Shown: positions 20,386 to 33,899, counted from the first letter of the stretch. The stretch is DNA of 64,000 nucleotides from Rhexocercosporidium sp. MPI-PUGE-AT-0058 (GCA_020746875.1 JAGTJL010000014.1:1-64000); one strand, 5' to 3'. Numbers and translations: made by a program. The notes: generated by a model from the letters alone, not told the origin.

Positions 20386-23300
20386 ATGGCCTTTACTTTA
20401 CTAAACCTTTCCGACGCTTATAAGCTAAAGGGCATTAAGAATTACCTCGATTAACGTAATAAAATCTTTAATATTAAAATATTTAATAATATTTTTAAGT
20501 TTATAAATGCTAAATTACGTCTATATACGCCAAAAGAAGTTAATAATAAAATAATAATATTAACGAAAATGCCTTAAAGAAATAGACCGATTAACAAATA
20601 AGAAAGGCTTAAATAACACTCGCTATTACCTTAAATTATAAGCCTAGTCTATTAACACATATTACCGGAAAGAAAACTGTTTTAAAAATGTAAAAAGCCT
20701 TATAATATTAATATAAAGGCAGTAAAAACGTCTTAATATATAATATCATTTAAAATTATATTAAGTTCTATTATAATGATTTCTTATCTTTAAAAAAGTT
20801 TATTATCGCTTTTAAGCTGTCGATTATTAAATTAAACACGTTAAAAATAGCTCCTCCCGTAGAATGACATTTAATTATGTTTATTATTATAGTTTCCGAA
20901 AAGTGACTTATTTAAGCTAAATAATAGCGCTCAAATCTACGTATAATATTAGTCGTTACGGTATTTAGCGATTCTATAATAAGCACGAGTATTACGATTA
21001 CAATTAACCTAAATATCACTTTAAAAAGTCTTATTAAAGATATTATAAATAAGGCACGAGTTAGCGAGTTAAATAAGATAGCCGGACAAGCCCTTTACGG
21101 AAACAAAAGTATTTTAAATCCGTATAAGAGCCAAAATAAAAGTAATTTTAATATTAAGAATAATAAAGGTAAAGGCGGAAACGGTTTTAAGACTAAGCTA
21201 ACTTATAAACACTATGATTAGCCAAACTCACGTTATACACTCAATAATTATTATATAATAAATAAGGCTAAGAAGGCTAAGTTTAAGAAAAAATATAAAA
21301 AGAAGTATATTTTATATAAAGACTATATTAAAGACAAAAAAAATAATAATAAAAAAGGTAAAAATAATAAGAAAAAGGAGAATTCCGATAATAATTCCGA
21401 TAATAATATTTTTAAATTAATACTTCTCCAGTTTATTTTTATTATTTTAGCGCTTAAATTCGCTGCTTTCTCTTATAAGAATAACTCTCAATAACTATTT
21501 AATACTAAAGCTACCGAATATATATTTAACGACTTATTAAAGTTCTCTAAATACACGCTACGCTCTAACCTACTATTTATGTCGATAGTTAACGGTCCTT
21601 CTAGACCTGACGGCATTAGTATATATATACTTAAAACAATTAAATTAAACGATTCCGTATATATAATTTATTATTATAACACACTATATATACCTTTCTC
21701 TTTTATATGCTTATATTCTGACTATAAATTGACTAAATTAAATGATTACCTTCGGTTAAATAAGTTCTTTATAATATTAAATAAAGAGATTTATTACGTT
21801 AATTTAAAGCTCTTTTTAATAAAAGAGGAGCATTTTACTAGTTCTAAATATATTAATATAGCGGGACTAACTCTTCCTATTATAATTAAGGTAATTATAG
21901 TCGACATCGAGCTGTGATATTATAAAATAGGTTATACTAATTTTAATATAATTAAAAATACTTAAAGTCTTATTAATAACATAAAATTTAACGAAACTAA
22001 AACTAATAGAACCCGTCTTTACGTACCTTATAAAAAGGGCAGACTTATTTATAAAGTCAATAAGCGCTTAACACATATAAAGCTAATATATACGTTATAT
22101 AAAATTAACGTCGATATAGTCTACCTTACTTTAATAAAAATTAATAGCTATTACTACGCCTTAATCTTTACTTATATAATTACTTCCGCAAAGTAAGCTT
22201 ATACGTACGCTAAAAAGTTAAATATATATTTTATAAATTAAAAGATAATTAAAGTAACTAAGATATAATATAATAAAAACATTAAAATATTTTGTCTTAA
22301 TAATAAAAGAAAATATAGCTGTATATAAATAAAAGAGTTAATAAACTACTTTAATATATTAATTAAGGAATTTACTCTATATACTTTAAAATAAAATAAA
22401 AGAGTTAAACGCTTTATTCGCACTATTATGGAAAAGACTTGTACGGTTATAATTAATTAAAACATGCCTAAAAACGTATAGCTTAAGGTTTTAATAGCAA
22501 TCGTCCATATTATTAATTATACTTTTAAATCTACAGTCGATAGAAAGACTTTATTTAAGGCTTTTTAAAATAATATTTAGTCTAATATTAATTATAAACC
22601 TTTAATTAAACACTTAAGAGTTCTTAAATATCTTATATATATTTTAATCGACAAGAAAAAGAGAGTATAAAGCCGTAAGATTATTCCGAGAATAGAAAAG
22701 GGCATTTTAATTAGTTTTAAAGGCTATAATATTTACCGCTATTTAATTAATAAAAAGATTATTTATACTTCTCATATGAGATTTAATAAGGACGGTTTAA
22801 TTATAAAACCTTACAAAGAAGACGCTATATTATTACCTTACGTTAAAAGTAATAACGGTAGCGTGAGCCAAAACTATAATATTAAGGAGCTATTAAAAGG
22901 TAGAAATAACTATTAAAATCAGCCGGAAGAGTAGTCTTTAAATAATAAGACTAGTAATCCCGAATCAATAGTTGATTCGGAAAATGACGTTAAATTTAAC
23001 GCTAACATCGATAAGAAAAGCGAAGTTAACGCTTTTAAAATATTAAAGGAATAAAAACAAATACTTTTTATTAAAAAAAGTATAGTAAACTTCTTAGCTT
23101 TAAAAATAAAGTATATAAATACGTTTTACGAGAAACTCGCTTTAATAAAATATAAAATCTAATTAATAATAGAGTCTCGCACTTTATATCTCCGAAAGAA
23201 AGAATTAATTATTTTTAAGCTATTACCGACTTACTCTTGGCGTAATTCAAAAAGAATCACCGTATTTCGATAATTTAACCTCGTTAAAAGGAGCGATATA

Positions 23301-24860
23301 GCGTTTTAATTAATTAAAATAAAAAGAGGCAATTATTAAGGAATATTATTTACTTATCAATAAGAAAACATAGTCTTCCACGAAGCGCTCAGACTTACCA
23401 TTTAATAATAATGTACTTAATTTACGTTTAGTTTTTAAGATAAAGAGAAATAAAGACGATGTTATTAAAAAGTATAAAGTCAGACTCGTTATATAAGGCC
23501 ACACTTAACGCTATAAATAAGATTATAATTAAATATACGCTAGCGTTTGCAAATCCGTAGTTTAGAAGCTTACACTAATTATAGCAGCTTTATACGATTT
23601 AAAAATAAAATAATATAACGTTAAGACCGCATTTTTAAATAATAATATTAATTCCGATATTTACGTTAAAATCCCTTTAAAATAAAAAGAAAATGACTGA
23701 ATTCTTATAAATAATAAATGTATAAAACTTAAGAAGGCCTTATATAGTCTCAAGCAATTATTACGTCTATAGTAAAAGAAGTTACGCATTAAGTTTACTA
23801 AGATTAATTTTGTCCTTTTAAAAACCGATAATTATATATATATTAATAAAAAAACTAAGATTTTAATTATTATTTACGTTAATAATTTCTTAGTAATCTT
23901 AAAGGTAAGACTAGCTTTAAAAGCTTTTAAGACATAAATTCTTATTTTATTTAATATTATTTTTATTAACCTAATATAATACTTTTTAAGAGTACGCATT
24001 ATTTAAAATAAAAAAAAGAAGACTATTTCTCTTTATTAAGATATTTATATTAAAGAGGTATTAAACCGTTTTAAAATAACTAATTGCAAAACTATTATTA
24101 CGCCGTTTACTTTTAGTTCTAAAGTATATATAGTTAAATTTAAATAATAAGCTATTACATAAAAAATTAAGTTATATTAATAAATTTATAATTTTTTATG
24201 ATACTTTATTTATATTAAATAAGATATTCAGTATTATTCTTTAATATTGTCTTAATTTTTTATAAATCCGTCCTTATAATATCTCGCTAACGTAAAAAGA
24301 GTTCTTTAATACCTTTAAGAAATAAAATATTATACTATAATATATGGCGAAGACATTATAAACGCTAAACTTATAAAGTTATATAGTTTTTACGACTTTG
24401 ACTGGGTAGGCTTACGTAAAGGACGAGTCTTATATAGCGGTGTTGTCTTCTTCTTTATAAAAAGAGTATTTAATGTTATTTTTAAGCGCTAAACTATAAT
24501 AGCTTTAGTTTTTACGAAAGTAAAGTATATCGCTATATATGCGTTTACTAAAGAGATATTATGAATTCGCTAAGTTTTAGTTAAAATAGGCTATAAGCGA
24601 CTAGATTCTCGCTTTATTAAGATAAATTATAATAATTAAAATATATTATCGTTATTTAAAAACCCTAAGTTTTATTAACGTATAAAGCACATCGATATCA
24701 AGTTTTATTACTTATAATAAGAAGTAGTTAAAGGCCATTTAAACCCTTAATACGTATTATTAAAGGAAAATACCGTCGACGGCTTTACAAAACCATTAAG
24801 TTCTTAAGATTTTAAGGAATTCGTTAAAATATTAAAGTTAACGGTTTTTTATTTTAATTA
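20386..24860 (+). pseudogene. Copia E gag-pol remnant
   Basis: From an ATG at 20386 the plus strand shows a Gag start (SDAYKLKGIKNYLD, then stop, RNKIFN). A decayed zinc knuckle lies near 21205-21255 with Cys changed to Tyr, followed by a Lys-rich linker. Integrase-like sequence spans about 22070-22900 (IKVTKI, KRFIRTIMEKTCTVII, RKIIPRIEKGILISFKGY). The reverse transcriptase covers about 23400-24300; its catalytic YVDD box is now YVNN (23875-23886). RNase H-like sequence reaches AKYIAIYAFTKE-type text near 24530 and ADGFTKPLSS-like text near 24790. Domain order integrase before reverse transcriptase defines Ty1/copia. Stops and Asp-to-Asn changes abolish activity. Confidence 0.75.
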
Positions 24861-24912
24861 AAAAGTAATAATATTATTTAAAAGACGTTTTTATTTTTAT
24901 AAATTAAGGGAT

Positions 24913-25243
24913 GCGGAGGAATTTAAAAGGCTACTTTAAAAGCTGCTTTAGTCACGTGTAAGCTGCTTTAAAAGGCTGTTTTTAGTAACTTTTCTTTTTA
25001 CGTTAATATAAAATATATTTACTTTTAAGAGTATATATTTTAAAGAAGTTAAACCTTAGACTAAAGAGCACTTATTAAGGGGTGTCTTTAGAGGGGTATA
25101 TTATAGGTTTATGTTAGTTTAAGTTACGGGTTAGTTATGTAAATAGAGTCGGATGTAAACTCTGCCACGCTAGTCAGACCACTAGTTATTAAGGAGCGTA
25201 TCTGCAGATCGCATAACCATAGTAATTAATACTATAAGTTAAT
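24913..25243 (+). repeat. Candidate 3' LTR of copia E
   Basis: It starts TGCGGAGG after a purine tract and ends ATCAACA. It contains a short internal tandem (AAAAGCTGCTTTA-like units at 24940-24985) and TTTACTTTTAAGAG downstream. Only one copy is visible, so limits rest on the TG...CA rule. Confidence 0.4.
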
Positions 25244-25799
25244 CAACAACCCCGCACCTCAATGCTTCTTAATCTAGTCGTGATTATCCTAGTAATATTA
25301 TATTTAGTTTTATAATGTTTTTATAATAACTTCTTATACGTCTCTTACGTTTATTTATATTGCCGTTTATTAAAACGGTATCTCGTCGACTGGGATTTAT
25401 TAAACGTAAGTCCAAAAAACGTTATTTTTAACGTCCGCTATTTTTTAAGTAATACGTAAGTTATTTTAAAAAATTACTTTATATTCTTCGCTTTATTACG
25501 GTCCTCCGCGTGAGATAATCCCTAGTTCGATATAAGTAATCCCTATATCGATATTAATTTAATGCTTAATATTAAGAGCCTCGCGAATAAGGTATTCTTC
25601 CCGCTAAGTAACCCGCTAAACCTTATATTCTTAAGGTCTAAAGAGCGCTGGCTTTAATAACATAGCGCTGCCCTAATACTATAAGTCTTTGTTTCTTTCG
25701 ATATTAGTCATGTCCTTTAAGCTTTATGCCCTACGTATAATCTTAAATACCCGTTACTAAACGTACTACTCGTCTTATTAAGTCTAATCGCTAGACTCG

Positions 25800-26997
25800 G
25801 GTCTTATTATATACTAGCGAATATAATCGTCGTCCGTTTCGTCTTATTTATTATTTTCCTTATCGCCGTTACTTTTAATTTAATTATTAATATAATTAAC
25901 GTTAAGCTCGTTTATTATTATATAATAATAAGTAGCGCTAATTTAAACTTTTCTTAACGGAAGTAAAAGGAATATATTAATAATATCGTACGCCCCTCGT
26001 CTTATAAAGTTAAATTATTTCTTCTTCGTGCCCTTCTTATAATACGAGCTCGCTATATGCCCTAAAAGGCCACATTTATAATATAGCTTTTTTTCGCGCC
26101 GTTTATTTATGACTTCCTTCGATAGCCCTTTCTGTCGTGCTTTACCTTTTCCCTTTTTATAAATAGCGTCGTATTTTATAAAATTTAACTATTAATTATT
26201 CTTAAGGTTGCCTTATCGTCGGCGTCCCTCGTTTTATCGGTAGTTAAACTGCCTTTAGCCCCCTCTTACGTACGTCTATTATTCGCGTTTAATCTCGTAT
26301 AAGCGGTTATTAATTCGGACGGTTTACTTAATAAGGGTGAGAATGTTTCTCGCTTAAAGATTAATTTTAATAAGTTTTAATTAAATATAATCCTTAAGCC
26401 TTCGCTAATAGTGGCTAATAAGTAATTAAGAGTTTTAATTAGTCTTATTAACGTGCTTTTAAAATTTTATAACGTAAGCTATTATATTATTAACTTATTT
26501 TAAGTTATATAAGTAAGTCTTCGCTGTCTTTATCTTATTAATATCGCCGAATATTTATTGAATTTCCTTTTTAAATCCTCTTTAAGTCCTAAATATAGTT
26601 TATATAACGGAGTATAGCCCCGTAAGTGTCTTCGTTTTTAAAATAGTCCTTAAGGAACGACTCGATTTATTATATGGCTTTACTCTTAAAATATAATATT
26701 GTTTAAAAAGCGTAGCTTTCGCTAATAAAGAACTTATTATTATTAAAGTATTAATAAAGTTTTACTTAAAAAATAAAAGTCTTTAAATCCTTTTAGTTTT
26801 CTTAAAAGGTATCGAAAAACTTAACTTTTAAAGTTTCCTTAAGTTTATATATTAAATAGTTTTAAATATTAAGCATTTCTTTATTTTTACTTTCTTTATA
26901 ATTCTTTTCCTTAAAAATAAGTGCGAATAATAACGGGGTGCCGATAGCATTACCCTATAGGCTAAGTACTTGGCCTTTAGTTAAAGGAGTTGACATA
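25800..26997 (-). pseudogene. Gypsy F Gag remnant with zinc knuckle
   Basis: The ATG at 26997 reads MSTPLTKGQVLSL then stop, followed by NAIGTPLLFALIFKEKNY-like text. Capsid-like sequence includes FQENQKDLKTFIFQVKLYQY, near 26800. Near 26085-26044 the minus strand encodes [C to Y]-x2-C-G-L-L-G-H-I-A-S-S-[C to Y], a CCHC knuckle with the outer cysteines changed by TGT to TAT. Gag would form the virus-like particle shell and bind RNA. It has multiple RIP stops. Confidence 0.7.
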
Positions 26998-27038
26998 ATA
27001 TACGTGAGTCGGTACTTTTAATAAGAAGGTGCTTAAAG

Positions 27039-27475
27039 TGTCACGATTCGTGTATTTACTTAATATAAATACGGTAAGTTATATTAATCTTAATAATTAA
27101 GAAGTAAGTATATTACGTATAATAAGGTAAATAATAACTAATATAGTTAAGATATTATTTTTAATTAAATATAAAGCTCTTATTTAATAATAAACGTATT
27201 AGTCTTTTATAAAACCTTCGCTCCCTTTAAAACCATTAAGACCGTTAGACCTCTAGCGGTCTATTAGTCTTAGCGGTCGTCACGTGAGGGGGTCGCATAA
27301 TTTAAGGGCCTATTTACTCTTTAGTCGTTTACTAATAATAATATTTATATAATATATAACTTATAAAATCCTAAGTATTCGAGTCTTTTAAAGAAATGTT
27401 TTTAAGAATAATACTCTTTTAATATATTTCTCTTAAAACCCCTACCCTCTTAAGCCTATAGTCCTGAGTATTACG
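27039..27475 (-). repeat. 5' LTR of gypsy F (minus orientation)
   Basis: 437 bp. It reads on the minus strand from CGTAATACTCAGG to CGTGACA. It includes the GC patch with CTAGCGGTCTATTAGTC (27256-27272) and CACGTGAGGGGGTCG, which escapes the surrounding AT bias. Confidence 0.7.
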
Positions 27476-27518
27476 CTGTCCTAGGGTCTAGTATCACGGG
27501 ACGTGGGGCGTTCGTAAC

Positions 27519-29042
27519 ACTTTATTATACTTCGGCTTTTAAAGACGTCAAACTAATTATTAATAGCTTAAATATAATATATAAACTTACCGAAGGAAAG
27601 TAAACAAAATAATTCTTAAGCGTTTATATTATTAAAGATCGATTAACAAAGATTATTTTTTAATATATAATATTTATATTTAAAAGATTACTCTTTAATT
27701 TAAGTTAATAAATAAAAATTACTTAAATATATTATTACTTTAAGTCGAGCTATTTAAGAATTAAAAATAAGCTATTTTAACTTAAATTAAGGAATTTTAA
27801 GAAAAGGTTAAATTAATACTTTATATTATAATTATATCACGCGTAAACGTTACTTTTATTATTTTAAGGCTTTCTTAATTCTTAATTAATTTCTTTAAAA
27901 AGTATTTAATTATAATTAACTAAATAATTCGTTATCTTTTCGGCACTCGTTTTTTAGCAATTACTTATAACTATAAGTTGCGCGACTCTTACTTTATAAT
28001 AATATTAAATGCTTCTTTTGTGAATAATATCGAGATAAAGTAATCTTTTAATAAATATATTTTTATATTTTTTAAAAGTTTAATCTTTTAAAAAATAGCT
28101 TTATAAAATATAATTATTACATTTATAATATAAGTAAAGCTTCTTAAAGTTAAGCTTATTAATAAAAAACTTATAATATTTTAATAATTCTTTTAAGAAT
28201 TACGCTTTAATATAAAAATAACTTAAAATAATTTTTTATAATAATTAATAATTAATTTAGTTAATCGTTAATAAAAATTAGCGTATTTTTATTAAGTTAC
28301 GCTACGTTAATATTTAAAATATATAATTATGCTAAGAGTTTTAAAAAAGTAATTTTATAATAAAATATCTTTTTATAAGTTATATATTAATTAACGGACT
28401 TATTAAAAACCTCTTTCGGCAGAAATTTAAAGCATTTATTACTTTTATTAACTTAGTAAACGTTTATATTTAACTAAAATAACTCCTTTAAGAGACTCGC
28501 TTTAAAGTAGTTTTTTATATATATTTTTTACTTTTTATTTATTCTTAAAGTAATTATATAATAAGCTTATCTTTTAATTAAAGAGCTTTATTTATATTAT
28601 TATATACTCTTTTATAAATTTCTATTTATAATTTTATTTTATTAAAGATTAATTAAGCTCGAGGATATAAATTATTATATTTTAAAAAGTTAATTACTTT
28701 TAACAATTCTTTAATTTAAAAGTAAACGTAAGCTTTAGTTTTTAAAATATAAAAGGATACTTAAAGAATAAGAAGTTCTTAAGCTTTAAAAAATAAAAGA
28801 ATAGTTTATTTATTAAAAAAAAGAAAGCTTAAAACCTCCCGAATTAATTTACTTAAAGTATTAATTATTATATTAACTAGCTTTTTAATACGAGTAACTT
28901 AAGCTTCTTGTTTAAGAATAAAAATAATTCTATAAGTAAATATAATTTAAAAGGCCAGAACGCTAGGACCCGGGCCATAGGCGCGAGCAGCTCCGGCAGC
29001 AGCCTCGGCAGCAGCAGCTTTAGTAGTAATAATAATAGTAAG
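27519..29042 (+). mobile_element. Copia B3: 3' fragment of the B family
   Basis: This matches 38490-40030 of copia B1 in the same orientation, beginning at ACTTTATTATACTTCGG. It covers the end of reverse transcriptase and the RNase H region, including IYKLTEG-like sequence and a decayed KVTLRFKLINKNYL-type segment. Its right edge is cut by gypsy C at 29043. The 44-bp strip to its left (27476-27518) is GC-normal and belongs to neither element. The leucine-rich minus open frame at 28877-29059 is an artefact of a GCA/GCC-rich stretch. Confidence 0.65.
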
Positions 29043-31552
29043 TGTGACAATAGGTGCACTTAGGAGCTTCTCAGCGAGTCAGGGAATCCAGGGGTTCAGA
29101 GGTAATTAAGTTATGCGAAGTCGGACTAATACCGGAGGGGTTTTAAAGGAGTTTATATATATAAACTCATACTTCTTTTATTTTCTCTTTCCTTTTTCAT
29201 TTTCTTATTTCCTTTATATTAAACTTATTAACTCTCGATAGCCTTAACTAAAGTATTATTATATACTTTTTATATTACTCTTTTAGCTAATATCGTTATA
29301 TTAAATAAGAAGATCACTTCCGCTAAAGACGACTTTATAATACTTTATTAAAGATTTAATTATTAATATTTTAAAGAATTAAGATTCTAAAGATCTCTTA
29401 ATAATTAAGAATTAGGGTTTAATTTAATACTTCGTAATTAACAACGCCTAGAGCAGTTTTCGTTAATTACGCTTTAAATAACCCCTTTTACATAAAGGCC
29501 GTTATAAACAGATTTTGAGGAAGTGTTTTTATTATACCCAGAACCTTATTATTTAAGTACGAAACCCCCCTCTAAATCTGCCCTAAGTCAGATATTTATT
29601 TCTATTAAGATTTATTATATTTTAATTAATTACTAGAGATTTTATTAAATTAAGTCCTTTAGTTATTACGACTTCCTTAAGAGCGCTTCTTAATTTAAAA
29701 ATACTTATTACCTCGCCTTTTAAAACTAGCGTTATTATCCGAAAGAATAAGGGCAAAGCTCGAGACAATACGGATTATAATAACCTTAACGTTTTAAAAG
29801 GACTCTTTTAAGCCGTTAATAATCGAACCAAGGACTAGGTAAATAAGTAAAAAGAATTCTAATTTAGCTTTACTAAAATTAAGGCTATGCTCATAGCCTT
29901 TACTATCCTTCGGCTTAATTTAATATAAGCTGACGACAATCCTAAAGAAGACCTTATTTCTTCCGAGCCTTCCGAACTATTTTAAAGTCGTTTATAAACC
30001 CTTATCCCTCTTTTACTTTAATTAATAGAATTTAATAAAAGTTCGCTAAGAGGTTATGCCTTTCTTACTCTTGGAGCTTATTTAGGCTCGTTTCGGCCTC
30101 TTAAGATTTAATTAATAAAAAAGATTATCTTATTAAATAATAGCTTAAACCCTTTATTTAAATAGTAGCGTGTTTTAATTTAAAACTACTTAAAAGTTAA
30201 CGCTGATTTTTATTTAATAGAAAAAGCTCGTCGTGCTTTTATTTAAGGATTAATTATCAGAACGGCATAATCTTATTTAAAACTTTAATACTTTTTAAAA
30301 ACTTATTCTTTTAAAACCGCTAAGGAAATAATTATACTTTTAAAATTTTACTTCTTAATCGGCCACGAAGCGGACGAGTTCCGGTTTGCTTTTTACAATT
30401 TATATATAAACTCTTATTTTAAAGAAACTTTTATTAAATTTAAAGTAAGATTTTAAAGCGCTATTATTTAAAATAACGTCGTTAAGTTAAAATAGTTCTT
30501 TTATATATAGTAAAAGCTCTCTCTTAAGCTACGAGACGAGACTTTTATTATTAAATTAACTTAAGAGAATAATTATAATAAAATAGTTTTTTATTTTATC
30601 TCGCTAAATTTAAAGAACCGCCGGAATCGTATGCTTAACTTAAACTTTATTTCAATTCGTACCTTAAATATAACCTAAAAGCCGTCCAGTTTAAGTTAAA
30701 TCATCTCTTCTATTCCGATGCTTACTTAAAGAATTACTTTTGCTTATTAATCTTCCTTTGCTTCGTTTTAACGTTTTTTTATTTTTTAATAATAGTCTAC
30801 TTTTTTTATACCGCGCTAAAGCTTTATATATCTAAGGCCTCAGACCTTTATAAGCGATAATCTAATTAAGTATTATAGTTACGGTAAATTTAGTTATTAT
30901 AAGAGCGACTGCCCCGAGACTCTTAAGGTTTAGCTCGTAAACAAGAGAATTAAAGAAGAAGGCGTAAAACTAAAAGAAGAATAAGAGGAATTATTAAAAG
31001 GACAAATAAAGGAAAATAAAAAGGCTTAAAAAAAGACTTTTTTTTAAGTTTACGTAAATATAATTTATTAAAGTTTAATTTAAACTCTTTTATAAAAGAA
31101 AAGTAATTCTTAATCTTTTATATTATTAATATAAATAAATATAACATTATATTCTTTACTTTAGTAAATATTAAAGTAAACGATTACTTCTTCGTGAATC
31201 GGACTTTTTCCGTGCCCTTTTCGGAGGCCTTAAGAATGAAGATTTTACTTCTTCTTTATATTATTTTAATCTATGGTTTTCAGAATTCCGTATAAAACTA
31301 CGCCTCTTATTATATGCGTCTTTATTTAATAATAAACGGCAGACGCGTATATAATTGCCTTTTTATCGTACTTAACTTAAGAAACTAAAATATAATAATT
31401 AGCGTTAAATAAATAAGACGCTTCTACGTCAAATTCGATTCGGTTAATAACCGTCTTATATAATCTTTCGCATACTTACGAATTCCTTATTAGACGAAAG
31501 AGTGAATTATGTCGTTTCTTATTAAGGCTAAAATAAGAATTACTAGCTATTA
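29043..31552 (+). mobile_element. Ty3/gypsy retrotransposon C, first segment
   Basis: It starts TGTGACAATAGGTGC at 29043 with an LTR-like leader of moderate GC content and a TATATATA box at 29152-29160. It continues into a plus-strand Gag (about 29360-31120) and the start of pol. It is interrupted at 31552 by copia A1. The flanking TATTA duplication (31548-31552 and 45602-45606) shows that the sequence resumes at 45607. The 3' half lies beyond B2 and D and is not in the window. Confidence 0.65.
29360..31130 (+). pseudogene. Gypsy C Gag remnant
   Basis: The plus strand gives Gag-like helical sequence with many stops. At 30871-30912 it has a CCHC knuckle in the form [C to Y]-Y-S-[C to Y]-G-K-F-S-[H to Y]-Y-K-S-D-C-P-E-T. 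Three of the four zinc ligands are lost by TGY to TAY or CAC to TAT changes. A Lys/Glu-rich tail follows. A pol/protease-like segment begins after 31140. The product is non-functional. Confidence 0.65.
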
Positions 31553-31866
31553 TATTGGATTTGACTTCGGTAACTCGTGCCGATTCTACCCTAGAATAGC
31601 CGAAGGAGTTTCCACTGCTTACGCGGCCCGGAAATTACCTTTGTATTCCGGGAAATTACGCTCGTATTTAATTACGTAGCTTATATAAGCTACGTAATTA
31701 ATTACGTAGTCGTAAAAGCTTTTAAAAAAGCTATTATTTTGTATATAACTACTAAAGAGCTCTTCTAGCTCTTTAAGTAAGCAAGTAATCAATTTTACTT
31801 TGTCTTTAATTACGTGTCCTCACTTACTGCGCTTCCTTATTCTTAATTAACTCGCTTATTCTCACA
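31553..31866 (+). repeat. 5' LTR of copia A1
   Basis: 314 bp, starting TATTGGATTTGACTTCGG (TG changed to TA) and ending TATTCTCACA. It contains the ATTACGTAGCT...AGCTACGTAAT hairpin seen in all A-family LTRs. Confidence 0.9.
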
Positions 31867-33510
31867 TAGTAGCAATTCGGCAATTTACTAAGGCAGCTAA
31901 TAATATCAGTTACTTACGACACAACTTCTCGATCGAGACGACTAACTAAGCTTTCTCGGCTAATACCGCTTCGGCTGCTTCCGTTTAAACGCTTGTCGAT
32001 AAAGCCATACTAGCTTCTCTTAACTAAAGTATACTAGACCCCTTTAAGCCCTTACTAACCCGATTAAGACGTATTACGGACCCGAGGCCTTTAACCTTAA
32101 GACTAAACCCTAAGGAAATTATAACTTAGCGGTCCTTAAACGTTATAAGCGTGTATAGCTACTTAAATTGCGGTTTTAGGTCTTATAATAAATTTCTTAT
32201 TCTTAAACGCTTATACCTTTTACGGCGCTAATAGTAGCTATAAGTAATATATTAGCGTGGCTTATATTAAAGAGTGGCTGTCCGTATTATTATTAGTTTA
32301 ACACAAATTACAAAGGGTTTTTAGGCTTTTCTAATTGTATAAAAAGCCATCCTCGGAGAGGGTTATAATTAATTAAACTTATTAATTTCTATAAGAAAAA
32401 CCAAGCTAATAGTAGCGCTAGCGTTGTAATAAGAGCCTAAGCAGACCCGCTGGGAACCCTGTTATAATACTAGTCAAGCGAAACCCTCGGTAAGGTAATA
32501 ATAAGTCCCTAGCAAGGCTTTTTTACCTTAATTAATCGATTTTAAATCGATTTAAGGCATACTAAATTAAGGAGGGTAGCCTCAACGTGAAGTTAAAGAC
32601 TTAAATAAAGTCTAAGACTAAAATAATCTAATAAATCACTATAAGTAATAATCGCTTAAAGGAATCAAAGCTAAACTCAATCGAGACAAGCTTAAAATAG
32701 CTGCTACTGCCTTTAAAAAAGAAAAGCTAATAGGGAAGTCTAATTATATTAAGTAAATAAATCCCGCTAGTCTATTCCTAGAAATTAACGGCTATATGCC
32801 TTATATTTCTGGTAAAGCTTTACCTCCGGACTAATTTTTATATTACGCTAAAAGTACCGAAGAAAGTAAAGCCGTATTAGCCCCTTATTTTTATAAGCTA
32901 GCCGTAAAATATTACGAAAAGCTAGACTACTTTAAGACGTAAAGCTAAAAGGCGCTAAAGGCGCTAAAGTCGATTATATCGCTGGAAAATTAAGAGCGAT
33001 TTAAAGACAAAAATACGACTAAAAAGCTATAGAACGCTATTTAATTTACTTTCGGCCAATTAACGCTTGAGCTAATCGGCCGTTATATAAATTAAATTGT
33101 TAATTTCAATTATAGCTTTTATAAGAATATAGACAAATATATAAGCGTAATCCAATCGAGCGCCATATACCTAAAGCAGCTAAACTGCGAGATTTCAAAG
33201 CCTGTAATAGTTAGCCTTATATTAAAAGGCTTGCCAAGCTCTTTTAACGCCTTTTCGTCTCGTAAATACGAGAAAATATTAAGTAATCTTAAGAATATCG
33301 ATATTAACAGTCTAATTAACGACTTAATTTCGGAAGAAGCTCGCATAGGCGCTAACGCCGACCTTAACGCTAATAAAGCGTTTAAAGGCGGCAAAGGCGG
33401 TAATAAGAAGCACTGCAATAAGTGCAAAGTCACGGGACATATAACGTCTACGTGCTAGGTCTTACATCCTGAGCTAAAGCCTAATAATTCGGAAAATCCG
33501 AATAAAAAGC

Positions 33511-33694
33511 TATTGTATAGGCACGGGCAGCTGCTCTCTTGGCACTATACGTGACCTAATTAGGTTCTATTACTGTAAACCGCCTTTAAGAAAATAACTA
33601 TCTTTTCCTAATTCTTAAAGCTTTTAAAATAATAATTAATTACTTTAATTTAATTATAACTACTTATAATGCTTTAATTCACTTTTATATTATA
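33511..33694 (+). repeat. 5' LTR of copia B1
   Basis: 184 bp, from TATTGTATAGGCACGGGC to TATATTATA. The first 100 bp keep GC-rich blocks (GGCACGGGCAGCTGCTCTC) while the rest is strongly AT. Confidence 0.9.
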
Positions 33695-33899
33695 ATTATA
33701 AGCCTCGTTAACAAAGCTATTAAGTTAGTATTCTTTCCTTTATACGTTATTAATTTAAATAAAGCTTATAAAGTAAGTTTATAAGTAAAAAGCATTTATT
33801 ATACGTTATAAAATTTTCTATCTTATTATAAAATATAATTTATACCGCTATTTTCTATTAACTTTTTTATTTTACTTTAGACGAGTATAAAAGCCGAGC

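Larger units (their letters stand above)
20386..25243 (+). mobile_element. Ty1/copia retrotransposon E, heavily RIP-mutated
   Basis: A plus-strand copia gag-pol remnant, followed by a purine-rich AATTAAGGGA (about 24903-24912) and a candidate 3' LTR of about 330 bp, TGCGGAGGAAT to TTAATCAACA (24913-25243). The last 110 bp of this LTR has much less AT bias than the rest. No 5' LTR was recognised, so the left limit is uncertain and the element may be truncated. Confidence 0.65.
25250..27475 (-). mobile_element. Ty3/gypsy retrotransposon F, 5' part only, minus strand
   Basis: On the minus strand an LTR (27475-27039) is followed by a short leader and a Gag remnant starting at 26997. The element then ends at the right edge of copia E near 25250, so pol and the 3' LTR are absent from this side. 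The LTR family is shared with the solo-like copy at 17629-18056 in the opposite orientation. Confidence 0.65.

Noticed and set aside
17629..27475. A giant DNA transposon or Starship-like cargo element with long inverted repeats
   Set aside because: The inverted repeats have LTR termini (TGTAATAC...CGTGACA), and the right one leads into gypsy gag. No captain recombinase or DNA-transposase gene lies between.
28877..29059. Leucine-rich minus-strand open frame
   Set aside because: It is a shadow of a GCA/GCC-rich tract at the end of the copia B3 fragment, and the homologous B1 region does not keep the frame.
33119..33433. Minus-strand 104-codon frame
   Set aside because: It is antisense to the copia A1 Gag with its intact zinc knuckle on the plus strand.
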